Below, one piece after another: positions 15,277 through 23,605 of a DNA stretch of 64,000 bases. Below the pieces are notes generated by a model. The model was not told where the DNA came from, did not search any database, and worked only from the letters and a program-made list of their open reading frames with translations. The position numbers and the translations under genes were made by a program. Position 1 is the stretch's first letter. Every line of letters starts with the position of its first letter. The stretch lies in the NCBI GenBank assembly GCA_023426145.1, contig JAFABG010000004.1:1-64000 (forward strand), given 5' to 3'. Source of the DNA: Bacteroidota bacterium. GTDB lineage: Bacteria > Bacteroidota > Bacteroidia > Bacteroidales > Bacteroidaceae.

Positions 15277-15861
15277 TTAATCAAGCATCTGTAGATCTTG
15301 ATACATAATTCGATAGGCAGCTGCCTTCTTTTCTAAAGCTAGCGGGTAGGCTCTTGAAGAAGATGGCATTCGGTAAAGTCTCATTGCTCGTTCCTCAAAA
15401 ATAAATTCGGTATAATCTCCTACTTTCGGTTCCTCCACTTCCAATTGTTCACGAAGCGTATCGGTCGCTTTCTGTCCGGTGGTGACAATAGCTTTGCATT
15501 CGGGTAGTTGATGTAGGAGAGCGGCAATGTCTGTAGGCTCCACCACTTCAAGAAATTTATCCGAAGCATTATCTTGTAAACGCCGAATAGAACTGGCTGT
15601 ATCGAATAATGCCATCCCTATTTCATTGAGAAAATCTACAATTCGCTCCCGACAAAAGGCTTTCCGAGTATCATTTAGAAAATGATCTTTGTCTTTGAAA
15701 TACAAAAGTCCGGCAATGCGCCACATATCATTATTCAGGTTGGGATAATAAAAATCCATTGACCATCTTTTCTTTTGTGGCGGGAAACTTCCCAACATCA
15801 ACAGCTTCGCATTTGGCGGGAGAAAAGGTGGCAAGGGATGCTTCTCAATCTCAATTTCCAT
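15277..15861 (-). CDS. Uracil-DNA-glycosylase superfamily protein
   Basis: The 194-aa protein shows the UDG-superfamily fold: motif 1 LLMLGSFPPQKKRWSMDFYYPNLNNDMW (in place of the G-[NS]-PG of MUG/TDG) and a central IVTTGQKATDTL. The late motif RMPSSSRAY aligns with the leucine-loop region PSTS/PSPS of MUG-like enzymes. It probably removes damaged or mismatched pyrimidines from DNA, though the motif 1 changes make the substrate uncertain. It stands alone with its own -7 element. Confidence 0.78.
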   Translation of the reverse strand: MEIEIEKHPLPPFLPPNAKLLMLGSFPPQKKRWSMDFYYPNLNNDMWRIAGLLYFKDKDHFLNDTRKAFCRERIVDFLNEIGMALFDTASSIRRLQDNASDKFLEVVEPTDIAALLHQLPECKAIVTTGQKATDTLREQLEVEEPKVGDYTEFIFEERAMRLYRMPSSSRAYPLALEKKAAAYRIMYQDLQMLD

Positions 15862-15881
15862 AGCATATATTTATTTTATTA

Positions 15882-15889
15882 CAAAAATA
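15882..15889 (-). promoter_or_regulatory. Putative -7 element of the UDG-like gene
   Basis: Minus strand TATTTTTG, exact TAnnTTTG, about 20 bp before the start codon. Confidence 0.5.
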
Positions 15890-15976
15890 GCAGTTTTGTT
15901 CTTTTCCAGCCTCATAGAGGTGAAAAAACAATCTAAAAAAAGGAGGGCGGAATGTGAATATTTGTATCAATTTAAC

Positions 15977-15984
15977 TATTTTTG
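15977..15984 (+). promoter_or_regulatory. Putative -7 element of the DUF5020/NCS2 pair
   Basis: TATTTTTG followed by CACC, 24 bp before the start of the outer-membrane protein gene. Confidence 0.55.
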
Positions 15985-16008
15985 CACCTTCATTTAAATA
16001 TATTAATC

Positions 16009-16716
16009 ATGAAAAAGCTCATTGTTGCTCTTTTCCTGTGTATGTTGCTTCCTGCTATATCGGAGTTGCACGCACAAAATATTCAGTTACATTATGACTT
16101 TGGCCGCTCTTTGTATGATAAAGATTTGAAAGGCCGTCCGCTGTTAACCTCTACAGTTGAAAAATTCCATCCAGACAACTGGGGAAGTACCTATTTCTTT
16201 ATTGATATGGACTATACATCGCAAGGAGTTGCGTCTGCGTATTGGGAAATTGCACGTGAGTTGAAGTTTTGGAAAGGTCCTTTTTCTGCCCATGTTGAAT
16301 ATAATGGTGGACTTGCCAAAGGGTTTTCGTATAATAATGCGTATTTGACAGGTGCTACTTATACCTATAATAATGCTTCTTTTTCAAAAGGCTTCAGCAT
16401 TATGTTTCTCTATAAATACATACAGAAACATCAGTCTCCAAATAATTTCCAGATCACGGGAACTTGGCATCTGAATTTCTGTAATCAGTTGCTTACTTTC
16501 TCAGGTTTTGCTGACTGGTGGCGTGAAGAAACCAATTATGGAAAGACCATCTTCCTTTCTGAACCTCAATTTTGGGTTAATTTGAATCGCATTAAGGGTG
16601 TGAGTAAAGATTTTAATTTAAGTGTGGGATCAGAAGTTGAGTTGAGCAATAATTTTGGTAATAGAGATGGGTTTTATGTAATCCCAACTTTAGCTTTGAA
16701 ATGGACCTTGAATTGA
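16009..16716 (+). CDS. DUF5020-family outer-membrane protein
   Basis: The start is set at the internal ATG (MKKLIVALFLCMLLPAISELHAQ), giving a clear signal peptide and a 235-aa precursor; the longer frame would begin within the promoter. The mature part alternates short aromatic beta segments (IQLHYDFGRSLYD, STYFFIDMDYTS, FSAHVEYNGG, FSIMFLYKYI). It resembles a small beta-barrel of the Tsx-like nucleoside-channel type known as DUF5020. It is followed after 14 bp by a nucleobase permease, which suggests that the pair carries nucleobases across the outer and then the inner membrane. That pairing is inference. Confidence 0.75.
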   Translation: MKKLIVALFLCMLLPAISELHAQNIQLHYDFGRSLYDKDLKGRPLLTSTVEKFHPDNWGSTYFFIDMDYTSQGVASAYWEIARELKFWKGPFSAHVEYNGGLAKGFSYNNAYLTGATYTYNNASFSKGFSIMFLYKYIQKHQSPNNFQITGTWHLNFCNQLLTFSGFADWWREETNYGKTIFLSEPQFWVNLNRIKGVSKDFNLSVGSEVELSNNFGNRDGFYVIPTLALKWTLN

Positions 16717-16730
16717 ATAAACAAATTCGA

Positions 16731-18044
16731 ATGAAAACAGATTTAATTTATAGTGTAGAAGATCGTCCTCCTTTTAAAGATGCCTTTTTCGCTGCTTTGC
16801 AACATTTGCTAGCTATCTTTGTGGCTATCATTACGCCACCTCTTATCATTGCCAGTGCATTAAAGCTAGACATTGAAAAAACAAGCTTCTTGGTTTCTAT
16901 GTCCCTTTTTGTCTCAGGCATTTCAACCTTTATTCAATGTCGACGCATTGGCCCTGTGGGTGCCGGATTGCTTTGTATTCAGGGTACAAGCTTTTCTTTT
17001 ATTGGCCCAATCATTGCAACAGGTTTGGTTGGTGGACTTCCCTTGATCTTTGGTTCTTGTATGGCGGCTGCTCCGATAGAGATGATCGTAAGCCGTACGT
17101 TTAAGTATCTTCGCAATATCATCACTCCATTGGTATCGGGTATTGTGGTTTTGCTCATCGGATTAAGCTTGATCAAAGTCGGTATTGTCTCTTGTGGAGG
17201 TGGTTTTGGTGCGATGGACAACGGAACGTTTGGTTCGTGGGAAAACTTATCCATAGCGGCATTAGTGCTACTAAGTGTTTTGTTTTTCAATCGTTCTAAA
17301 AATAAATACTTGCGCATGAGCTCTATCGTCTTGGGACTGTGTTTGGGTTATGGATTGGCTTTTGCCTTAGGGAAAGTGAATATGAGTTCTCTTAATTCAG
17401 ATATGCTAATGGGATTTAATATTCCGCTACCTTTTAAATATGGACTCGATTTTAATATCTCTTCGTTCATAGCTATTGGTTTGGTCTATCTCATTACGGC
17501 TATAGAAGCAACTGGCGACGTGACTGCCAATTCCATGATTTCAGGGCTTCCTATTGAGGGGGATACTTATCTGAAACGTGTATCGGGTGGTGTAATGGCC
17601 GACGGACTGAACTCATTTTTGGCGGGTGTGTTTAATTCATTCCCCAATTCGATTTTCGCTCAAAACAATGGTATCATCCAACTCACTGGAGTAGCAAGCC
17701 GTTACGTAGGTTATTATATTGCTGTAATGCTAATTTTATTAGGCTTATTCCCTATTGTGGGAGCTATCTTTTCATTAATGCCCGATGCGGTGCTAGGAGG
17801 AGCAACCTTGTTGATGTTTGGTACGGTTGCCGCAGCCGGCATTCGCATTATTTCTTCGCAGGAGATAGGACGTAAAGAGACGTTGGTATTGGCGGTAAGC
17901 CTTTCTTTAGGGTTAGGTGTAGAGTTGATGCCGGACGTATTAAAACAAGCTCCGGAGGCGATTCGTAGTATATTCTCTTCGGGAATCACCACCGGAGGGT
18001 TAACAGCAATAATTGCTAATATTGTAATCCGGGTGAAGGATTAA
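16731..18044 (+). CDS. NCS2-family nucleobase (xanthine/uracil type) permease
   Basis: The start at the internal ATG (MKTDLIYSVEDRPPFKDAFF) gives 437 aa with about 14 hydrophobic segments. NCS2 signatures are visible: QHLLAIFVAIITPPL at the N-terminus, the substrate-site region AIEATGDVTANSM, FNSFPNSIFAQNNGIIQLTGVASRYVG, and LGGATLLMFGTVAAAGIRI. The EATGD and NNGIIQLTGV patterns resemble the xanthine/urate branch more than uracil. It is the second gene of a pair with the DUF5020 protein and is terminated by a hairpin shared with the convergent radical SAM gene. Confidence 0.9.
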   Translation: MKTDLIYSVEDRPPFKDAFFAALQHLLAIFVAIITPPLIIASALKLDIEKTSFLVSMSLFVSGISTFIQCRRIGPVGAGLLCIQGTSFSFIGPIIATGLVGGLPLIFGSCMAAAPIEMIVSRTFKYLRNIITPLVSGIVVLLIGLSLIKVGIVSCGGGFGAMDNGTFGSWENLSIAALVLLSVLFFNRSKNKYLRMSSIVLGLCLGYGLAFALGKVNMSSLNSDMLMGFNIPLPFKYGLDFNISSFIAIGLVYLITAIEATGDVTANSMISGLPIEGDTYLKRVSGGVMADGLNSFLAGVFNSFPNSIFAQNNGIIQLTGVASRYVGYYIAVMLILLGLFPIVGAIFSLMPDAVLGGATLLMFGTVAAAGIRIISSQEIGRKETLVLAVSLSLGLGVELMPDVLKQAPEAIRSIFSSGITTGGLTAIIANIVIRVKD

Positions 18045-18066
18045 GTAACCGATCTGCCGGTTACTT
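18043..18066. terminator. Convergent-gene terminator hairpin
   Basis: AAGTAACCG / CGGTTACTT with a six-base loop, overlapping the stop codons of the permease and the KamA-family gene. It lacks a long T tract on either strand. Confidence 0.65.
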
Positions 18067-20202
18067 ATTATCCAATTTTAAATTACTCATCTGATCTGTT
18101 ATACGGAAGGGGAAGTCAGGATATTCATACAGACTGAACCGTTGCTCGGTTTCTCCTTTCGTATAGCACCAGATAGAAGCATAATCTTCCGGGTCTTCTC
18201 CCATCTTGCCGAGTTGGCGTAGATAAGCAGCCAGCGATTTGTTTTCTACAATATAGATCTGACCCATTTGATCAATAATTGGACTGTGCTTACGAGTGCC
18301 GTCATGATCGAAGCGAAGAATTCGTTTCCCTTCTTTAGTGAGTCCTACTAGCTGAAAAGTCATACTTTTACCAATTGCCGGCAGATTTAAAACGCTACGA
18401 TCTGTAGCTAAAAATGGTAAATGATGCTTTTTCATGAATCGCTTGATCTGCGTTCCAACATCGTTTGTCTCAACAGCTGAACCCACTTTAGTTTCGAGCA
18501 GTTTATAGAGCTCATCAGCTTGTGTAGCATTCATCTGGCCATAAATTTTCTCTTCTTGCTGTTCTTGCATCGATCTACTATTAGGAGCAAATACAGCATA
18601 GTTTTCGTTGAATCCTTTCACAGAGAAAGTGTAGTAACACAATACACCTAATGAGTTTAGCATTTGGCGGAGTCGAGTGGTATGGCCTCTTCTTGAAGTG
18701 GCAACTGTATATACCAGCTGATTGGTTATTAACCATCCGGCCGAAAGAATCTTTTGTATTCCTTCTTTTGCTTCGGGAGTTACCTCAAGCGGTGTTTGGA
18801 AATGGGTTTGAATGATAAACTGTTTTACACCGATCGCTGAGGCTTTTTCCTTAAATTCGCGAAGGATATCAATCAATTCATCATTAATACGCATAGGCAG
18901 ATAAGCTAAGAGTCGAGAACCTAGTCTCACTCGTTGAAGTTCTGCATATTTTTCTCCTTCAGGGCGCTCGGTATTTGCTTTTTGTTTGCGTACAGCCATT
19001 CGATATACGGCTTCTAAAATATTTCGAAGCGTTTTGTTTTGGCTCATCAATGCATCGCCCCCGGTGATTAGAATATCTCTTAACTGCGTGTCTTTTTCAA
19101 AATAAGTCATTAGTCGTCTTAATTTGCTGTCCCACGCTTCTTTAGGGTGTAAGGTGTCGAACTCAAAATTCAATCGTTCACTCTGAAAGTCGTACATGCG
19201 TTGACAAGAAGCACAAAGTCCTCCGCAAGCGCGTCCCATAGTGTCCGGGATGAGGATGGCCACTTCAGGGTATCTTCGGTGAATGTTATGTCCATCTGGT
19301 AAAAGCCAGCCGGCAGCATTGGGCTTACCTTCTTCTACAATATCCTCTTTTTCCCACGCGCGTATATTCCCATACGTTTCCACAAGGCGAGGAGAGTATA
19401 AAATGTAACTTCGGATGGTTTCATCATCGTATCCGTGTCCTGTTGTGTTTAGCAAGGATAAATAATAAGGAGTAGCAAAGAAAGGCATTCCTTTTTTGCG
19501 GGCACGATGTAATAGATACATAGTCTCTGACGAGAGTGAGTTTCCTAAGAAACGATTGAGCTCAGAGGGGCTTTTTATTGCCATGGCAAGATGAAATCTG
19601 AAATCGCCCCACCAATCACTTACATGCTGATATTTATCCTCGTAGCTCATTCCTTCTGTAAAGTGAAAGCGCACCGAAGGTTTCGATTTTCGATTCTCTA
19701 TTTTTTGAATCAGTAAGTGAAGCATTCGTTCTTTATTGTCATTCCGAGTTTCCTTTACTTCTTCGTCCAATCCAGTTGCCCATCGCTCGTGGCGACTTTT
19801 AATGCGTTGCTGAGTAGGTAAGGGAATAACTTCGCCTTGTAAGCGTTTAAACAAGTGGAATAATTCGAGAAAAAGGTCAGTGGGAATTTCAGTATACTCC
19901 AACTGTTCAGTCAGGAACAGGTAAAGTTGTTCGATAGTCTGTATAGACATATCTTGTCCTGTAGACAGTTCGTGAATGTTTTGTCCATCATACTGGAGTA
20001 GAAGTCGAATTTGCTCTTTTGCTTCCTCTGCAGTATCATTTTCTACTTGAATAGAATCCAGATAGGAATGCAGCTTTTCTTTAAAGACCTCCATTGTGGG
20101 GCTTTCCGCTGCAATATCCATTAAATCCGGTATTTCTTGCGAGTAGGTTTGTTTTAACTGTGAAAAAGTAAAAGTGAGCATTTTCTTTTGTTTCATAAGC
20201 AT
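18061..20202 (-). CDS. KamA-family radical SAM protein with long N-terminal extension
   Basis: The 713-aa protein has a radical SAM core related to lysine 2,3-aminomutase, with cluster cysteines Cys326, Cys330 and Cys333 in RACGGLCASCQRMY, the motif ILITGGDALMS, and LLAYLPMRIND. Classical KamA is about 420 aa. Here roughly 300 residues precede the core, mostly helical and charged, and about 150 residues follow, including KRFMKKHHLPFLATDRSVLNLP. PLP-binding lysine and substrate residues cannot be assigned with confidence, so aminomutase activity is not shown. A second in-frame ATG lies 6 bp after the first; neither has a strong RBS. Confidence 0.83.
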   Translation of the reverse strand: MLMKQKKMLTFTFSQLKQTYSQEIPDLMDIAAESPTMEVFKEKLHSYLDSIQVENDTAEEAKEQIRLLLQYDGQNIHELSTGQDMSIQTIEQLYLFLTEQLEYTEIPTDLFLELFHLFKRLQGEVIPLPTQQRIKSRHERWATGLDEEVKETRNDNKERMLHLLIQKIENRKSKPSVRFHFTEGMSYEDKYQHVSDWWGDFRFHLAMAIKSPSELNRFLGNSLSSETMYLLHRARKKGMPFFATPYYLSLLNTTGHGYDDETIRSYILYSPRLVETYGNIRAWEKEDIVEEGKPNAAGWLLPDGHNIHRRYPEVAILIPDTMGRACGGLCASCQRMYDFQSERLNFEFDTLHPKEAWDSKLRRLMTYFEKDTQLRDILITGGDALMSQNKTLRNILEAVYRMAVRKQKANTERPEGEKYAELQRVRLGSRLLAYLPMRINDELIDILREFKEKASAIGVKQFIIQTHFQTPLEVTPEAKEGIQKILSAGWLITNQLVYTVATSRRGHTTRLRQMLNSLGVLCYYTFSVKGFNENYAVFAPNSRSMQEQQEEKIYGQMNATQADELYKLLETKVGSAVETNDVGTQIKRFMKKHHLPFLATDRSVLNLPAIGKSMTFQLVGLTKEGKRILRFDHDGTRKHSPIIDQMGQIYIVENKSLAAYLRQLGKMGEDPEDYASIWCYTKGETEQRFSLYEYPDFPFRITDQMSNLKLDNK

Positions 20203-20299
20203 TCTCTATTGTTTTATTGATTAGTAATAATTGTTAGCTTATCTCTTGCTATTCAGTCCTAAAAAAGAATATAAAAAGCAAAAAAAGCACATAAAGATA

Positions 20300-20338
20300 C
20301 AAAAAAAAGCGGAAGTTTGCCACTCCCGCTTTTTTTAT
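20300..20338 (-). terminator. Terminator upstream of the KamA-family gene
   Basis: AAAAAAAGCGG / CCGCTTTTTTT with an inner AGT/ACT step and a small loop. A and T tracts on both sides allow function on either strand. It most likely ends the gene at 20387. Confidence 0.8.
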
Positions 20339-20386
20339 CCTCTTATACTTTACGATTATTTCTTCCTTTGTAACATTTAAACGACC

Positions 20387-21019
20387 TTATTTTTTCGTTT
20401 CTGTTTCATTGTTCTTTTGTTTTGGCTCTTTCTTAGCGAGGAGTACTATATTGTATACATAATCAGTCATCCATTCCTCAGAATAACCTAAACGTTCTTT
20501 ATATTGACGAACAAGTGTAGCTGTTTTATGTACATCATCAGCCTTCCATACTGTTTTGGTACAAACGTTGTGAACCGTTTTTTGGGTCATTCCATATAGT
20601 GCTTTTTTGAAGAAGGAAGGCATACGCAATTTCCATTGCATTAAATTTCCCATCAACATCATCAGGTCATTAGAAAAGCCTTGATACATGAAAAGGTAAG
20701 ATTGGATGTCGTTTTGAGTGCGGCAATTGCGTTTTACTGATGCATCAATCTCTTTGAAAAAGCTTTCGGGCAATCCGTAATCTTGCATGAGCATCTTGCG
20801 CGATGCTGATTTCTCAGCCAATCCCAGTTTTCCACCCTGAGTGGGGACTTTAAACAAACGTTTGAAGTTGGCCACATCCGGTAAAAAACGAATATTAGTG
20901 ATACCTAAGTTGGTAGCCATTACCGACTGAAGATAGACACGTGTCAATGAAATGAAATCTTCTACGTTGCCGACGTTCGTTTCATCGGATTTCTTTTTAA
21001 ATAGACCCAATAAGCTCAT
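20387..21019 (-). CDS. Conserved-type cytoplasmic protein of unknown function
   Basis: The start is placed at the internal ATG giving MSLLGLFKKKSDETN (210 aa); the frame extends 15 codons further without RBS support. No signal peptide is present. The body is helical (RVYLQSVMATNLGITNIRFLPDVANFKRLF; DIQSYLFMYQGFSNDLMMLMGNLMQWKL) and ends in a Lys/Glu/Gln-rich tail. I do not recognise a domain or motif that points to a function. It stands alone between the Schlafen-type gene and a terminator. Confidence 0.6.
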   Translation of the reverse strand: MSLLGLFKKKSDETNVGNVEDFISLTRVYLQSVMATNLGITNIRFLPDVANFKRLFKVPTQGGKLGLAEKSASRKMLMQDYGLPESFFKEIDASVKRNCRTQNDIQSYLFMYQGFSNDLMMLMGNLMQWKLRMPSFFKKALYGMTQKTVHNVCTKTVWKADDVHKTATLVRQYKERLGYSEEWMTDYVYNIVLLAKKEPKQKNNETETKK

Positions 21020-21175
21020 TGTTATATTTACTATTTTATGATTTACAACTATTCTTTTACGCATTCGGAAATAGATCTCTCGATCAGTTTATGCGTTTTT
21101 CGCGCGCAAAGTTACGAAAAACTGTTGGGTTACACCAATATTCCTGCTTCTTTTCAGTAGCATTGGGACGTACTT

Positions 21176-21823
21176 TTACTCGTTTTTCATCCTAAAATAG
21201 AATTTGTGATTTTCAAACACATATTCTATTATTCCATATCGTATAAATTTGGCAAGCAGATGTTCGGCAGCTCGTTTTGAGGTACCTGTTTGTCGACAAT
21301 ACCGGTTGAGTGATACAAGTGTTCCACTTTCTAATTGATTGAGTAGGAGCTGTTCTCGGTCTGTGTACTGCATTAATTCTCCTTTCGGATTATGACTTTG
21401 TTGCCATACGCGCAGATGAATGGGGGTGGCCAATATGTTTTCATCATGGATGCGGATATAGGCAAGGCGCTTGCCATTTTCATCTTTTGCATAAACAGGT
21501 TTTTGCTTACTTTCTTCGATGGTGGCAATGAGTATTTGTTTGCCTTCAATGAGATATGTCTGTAAATTATATTCTATATCCGGAGTGCAGTAGAGTTGAG
21601 CAGCTGCTTCGATCATAAATCTTTCCTCATCGGATCTTACACCGGCTATCTTTCCATTGTCTTTTACGCCGATTAATAGTCGCCCTCCGTCCGTGTTGGC
21701 AAACGCCGAAAGCGTTTTCGCAATTTTACGAACATCGGAAATTTCAAATTTGAAGTCCTGCTGTTGATGTTCGCCTTCTGCAATCAATGCTCGTATGTAA
21801 TCCCTATCTGTAAGCGTTTTCAT
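21176..21823 (-). CDS. AlbA_2 / Schlafen-type putative DNA-binding protein
   Basis: The 215-aa protein shows the AlbA_2 (divergent AAA-4, Schlafen-like) domain: EGEHQQQDFKFEISDVRKIAKTLSAFANTDGGRLLIGVKDNGKIAGV in the first 65 residues. The family relation to nucleic-acid binding comes from that domain. The C-terminal part (LLNQLESGTLVSLNRYCRQTGTSKRAAEHLLAKFIRYGIIEYV) looks like a winged helix-turn-helix. It is probably a regulator or nucleic-acid-binding protein. The start ATG is clear. Confidence 0.75.
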   Translation of the reverse strand: MKTLTDRDYIRALIAEGEHQQQDFKFEISDVRKIAKTLSAFANTDGGRLLIGVKDNGKIAGVRSDEERFMIEAAAQLYCTPDIEYNLQTYLIEGKQILIATIEESKQKPVYAKDENGKRLAYIRIHDENILATPIHLRVWQQSHNPKGELMQYTDREQLLLNQLESGTLVSLNRYCRQTGTSKRAAEHLLAKFIRYGIIEYVFENHKFYFRMKNE

Positions 21824-21929
21824 GGCTACAAAGTTACGTAAAAATGATGAAAAGCCCTGTTTTAGGGGAATTTTCGCGAATTATTTCAAAAAAATGGTTG
21901 TTTTTATGCATTTATTTCGGGAAACAGTG

Positions 21930-21937
21930 TATTTTTG
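21930..21937 (+). promoter_or_regulatory. Putative -7 element of the histone H1-like gene
   Basis: TATTTTTG followed by CC, 32 bp before the start codon. Confidence 0.6.
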
Positions 21938-21969
21938 CCATACATTATTAACGAAAAAACAAAAGGATT

Positions 21970-22146
21970 ATGAAAGAATTGGTAGAAAAAGTAGCAGCGC
22001 TTTACGCTGACTTCGCAAAAGATGCAAACGCTCAGATTGAAAACGGTAACAAAGCTGCTGGAACTCGTGCTCGTAAGGCTTCTTTGGATATCGAAAAAGC
22101 AATGAAAGAATTTCGTAAAGCATCTTTGGAAGCTTCTAAAAACTAA
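21970..22146 (+). CDS. Bacteroidota histone H1-like protein (58 aa)
   Basis: The frame reads MKELVEKVAALYADFAKDA then a Lys/Ala-rich helix with GNKAAGTRARKASLDIEKAM and ends EFRKASLEASKN. Size and composition match the small Lys/Ala-rich histone H1/Hc1-like proteins common in Bacteroides genomes, thought to bind DNA. It has an AAAGGA RBS, a consensus -7 element and a strong terminator, all signs of a well-expressed monocistronic gene. Confidence 0.85.
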   Translation: MKELVEKVAALYADFAKDANAQIENGNKAAGTRARKASLDIEKAMKEFRKASLEASKN

Positions 22147-22176
22147 GAACGGAAGTCTACTAAGATATCAGAGAAC

Positions 22177-22213
22177 AAAAGAGGATATATCGACATCGGT
22201 ATATCCTCTTTTT
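22177..22213 (+). terminator. Terminator of the histone H1-like gene
   Basis: AAAAGAGGATATA / TATATCCTCTTTT around a CGACATCGG-type loop, followed by more T. Confidence 0.88.
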
Positions 22214-22323
22214 TGTTACTCAATTCTCCATCCCCATTCTTGAAGCGATGCTTATTTTTTGAAGCCTTTGTTCTGTTCAAAATTAAAATAGTATATTTGC
22301 GTACATTAATTAGATGGGTAATC

Positions 22324-23592
22324 ATGAACGAAAACGTCCTTGCTAAACTCAAAATACTGGCTGAATCGGCTAAGTATGATGTGTCTTGTTCGTCCAGTGG
22401 TACGGTCCGCTCCAATAAAACGGGGATGCTAGGCAATACCGTAGGGGGAATGGGAATTTGTCACAGTTTTGCTGAAGACGGACGTTGTATTTCATTGCTC
22501 AAAGTCATGCTTACTAATTATTGTATCTACGATTGTGCTTATTGTATTAATCGAAGAAGTAATGATTTGCCTCGTGCTACATTGTCTGTTTCTGAGTTGG
22601 TAGAGCTCACTATGGAATTCTATAGGCGTAACTATATTGAAGGTTTGTTCCTTAGCTCAGGGGTGGTTCGTAGTCCGGACTATACGATGGAAAGATTGGT
22701 TCGTGTGGCTAAAGACTTGCGCGAAGTGCATCATTTTAACGGCTACATTCATTTGAAAAGCATACCTGGTGCTAGCCGGGAATTGGTCAACGAAGCAGGT
22801 CGTTATGCTGATCGACTTAGTGTGAATGTGGAAATACCTAAAGAAGAAAATTTAAAGCTACTAGCACCCGAAAAAGATCATAAAAGTGTTTTTGCTCCGA
22901 TGAAGTATATACAACAAGGTGTGCTTGAAAGTAAGGAAGAACGGCAAAAGTTTCGTCATGCTCCGCGCTTTGCACCTGCAGGACAAAGTACTCAAATGAT
23001 TGTTGGGGCAACATCAGAAACCGATAAAGATATTCTATATCTATCTTCGGCGCTTTATTCACGACCAACCATGAGGCGTGTCTACTATTCAGGATATATT
23101 TCCGTTAACACATACGATACACGTTTGCCAGCACTGAAACAACCTCCTTTGGTGCGTGAAAATCGTCTTTATCAGGCTGATTGGTTATTACGTTTCTATC
23201 AGTTTAAAGTAGACGAGATTGTGGATGATGCTTATCCGGATCTTGATTTAGAAATAGACCCAAAGCTTTCTTGGGCTTTGCGTCATCCCGAGCAATTCCC
23301 TGTGGATATTAATCAGGCTGATTATGAGATGCTGCTTCGTGTGCCAGGGATTGGTGTGAAGTCTGCCAAGTTGATTGTAGCTTCTCGGCGATTCTCTCGT
23401 CTAGGTTTTTATGAACTTAAGAAGATTGGAGTAGTGATGAAAAAGGCACAGTATTTCATTACGTGCAGAGAACTGCCTTTGCAAATGCAGACGGTACATG
23501 AATTGACTCCACAGCGCGTGAGAGGATTATTAATTCCAAGGTCGAAGAATAAGACAGATGAGCGTCAGCTAAAGTTAGATTTCGGAGATTAA
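22324..23592 (+). CDS. Radical SAM protein of the DNA modification/repair type (TIGR03916-like)
   Basis: The start is the ATG giving MNENVLAKLKILAESAKYDVSCSSSGT (422 aa). The cluster motif is Cys67, Cys71 and Cys74 in NYCIYDCAYCINRR. The C-terminal third has helix-hairpin-helix DNA-contact elements (INQADYEMLLRVPGIGVKSAKLIVASRRFSRLGFYELKKIGVV). This architecture matches the family called putative DNA modification/repair radical SAM protein. It is followed after 13 bp by its usual partner gene, the TIGR03915-type protein. The chemistry is not established. Confidence 0.88.
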   Translation: MNENVLAKLKILAESAKYDVSCSSSGTVRSNKTGMLGNTVGGMGICHSFAEDGRCISLLKVMLTNYCIYDCAYCINRRSNDLPRATLSVSELVELTMEFYRRNYIEGLFLSSGVVRSPDYTMERLVRVAKDLREVHHFNGYIHLKSIPGASRELVNEAGRYADRLSVNVEIPKEENLKLLAPEKDHKSVFAPMKYIQQGVLESKEERQKFRHAPRFAPAGQSTQMIVGATSETDKDILYLSSALYSRPTMRRVYYSGYISVNTYDTRLPALKQPPLVRENRLYQADWLLRFYQFKVDEIVDDAYPDLDLEIDPKLSWALRHPEQFPVDINQADYEMLLRVPGIGVKSAKLIVASRRFSRLGFYELKKIGVVMKKAQYFITCRELPLQMQTVHELTPQRVRGLLIPRSKNKTDERQLKLDFGD

Positions 23593-23605
23593 TTGTGAGT
23601 TTGAA

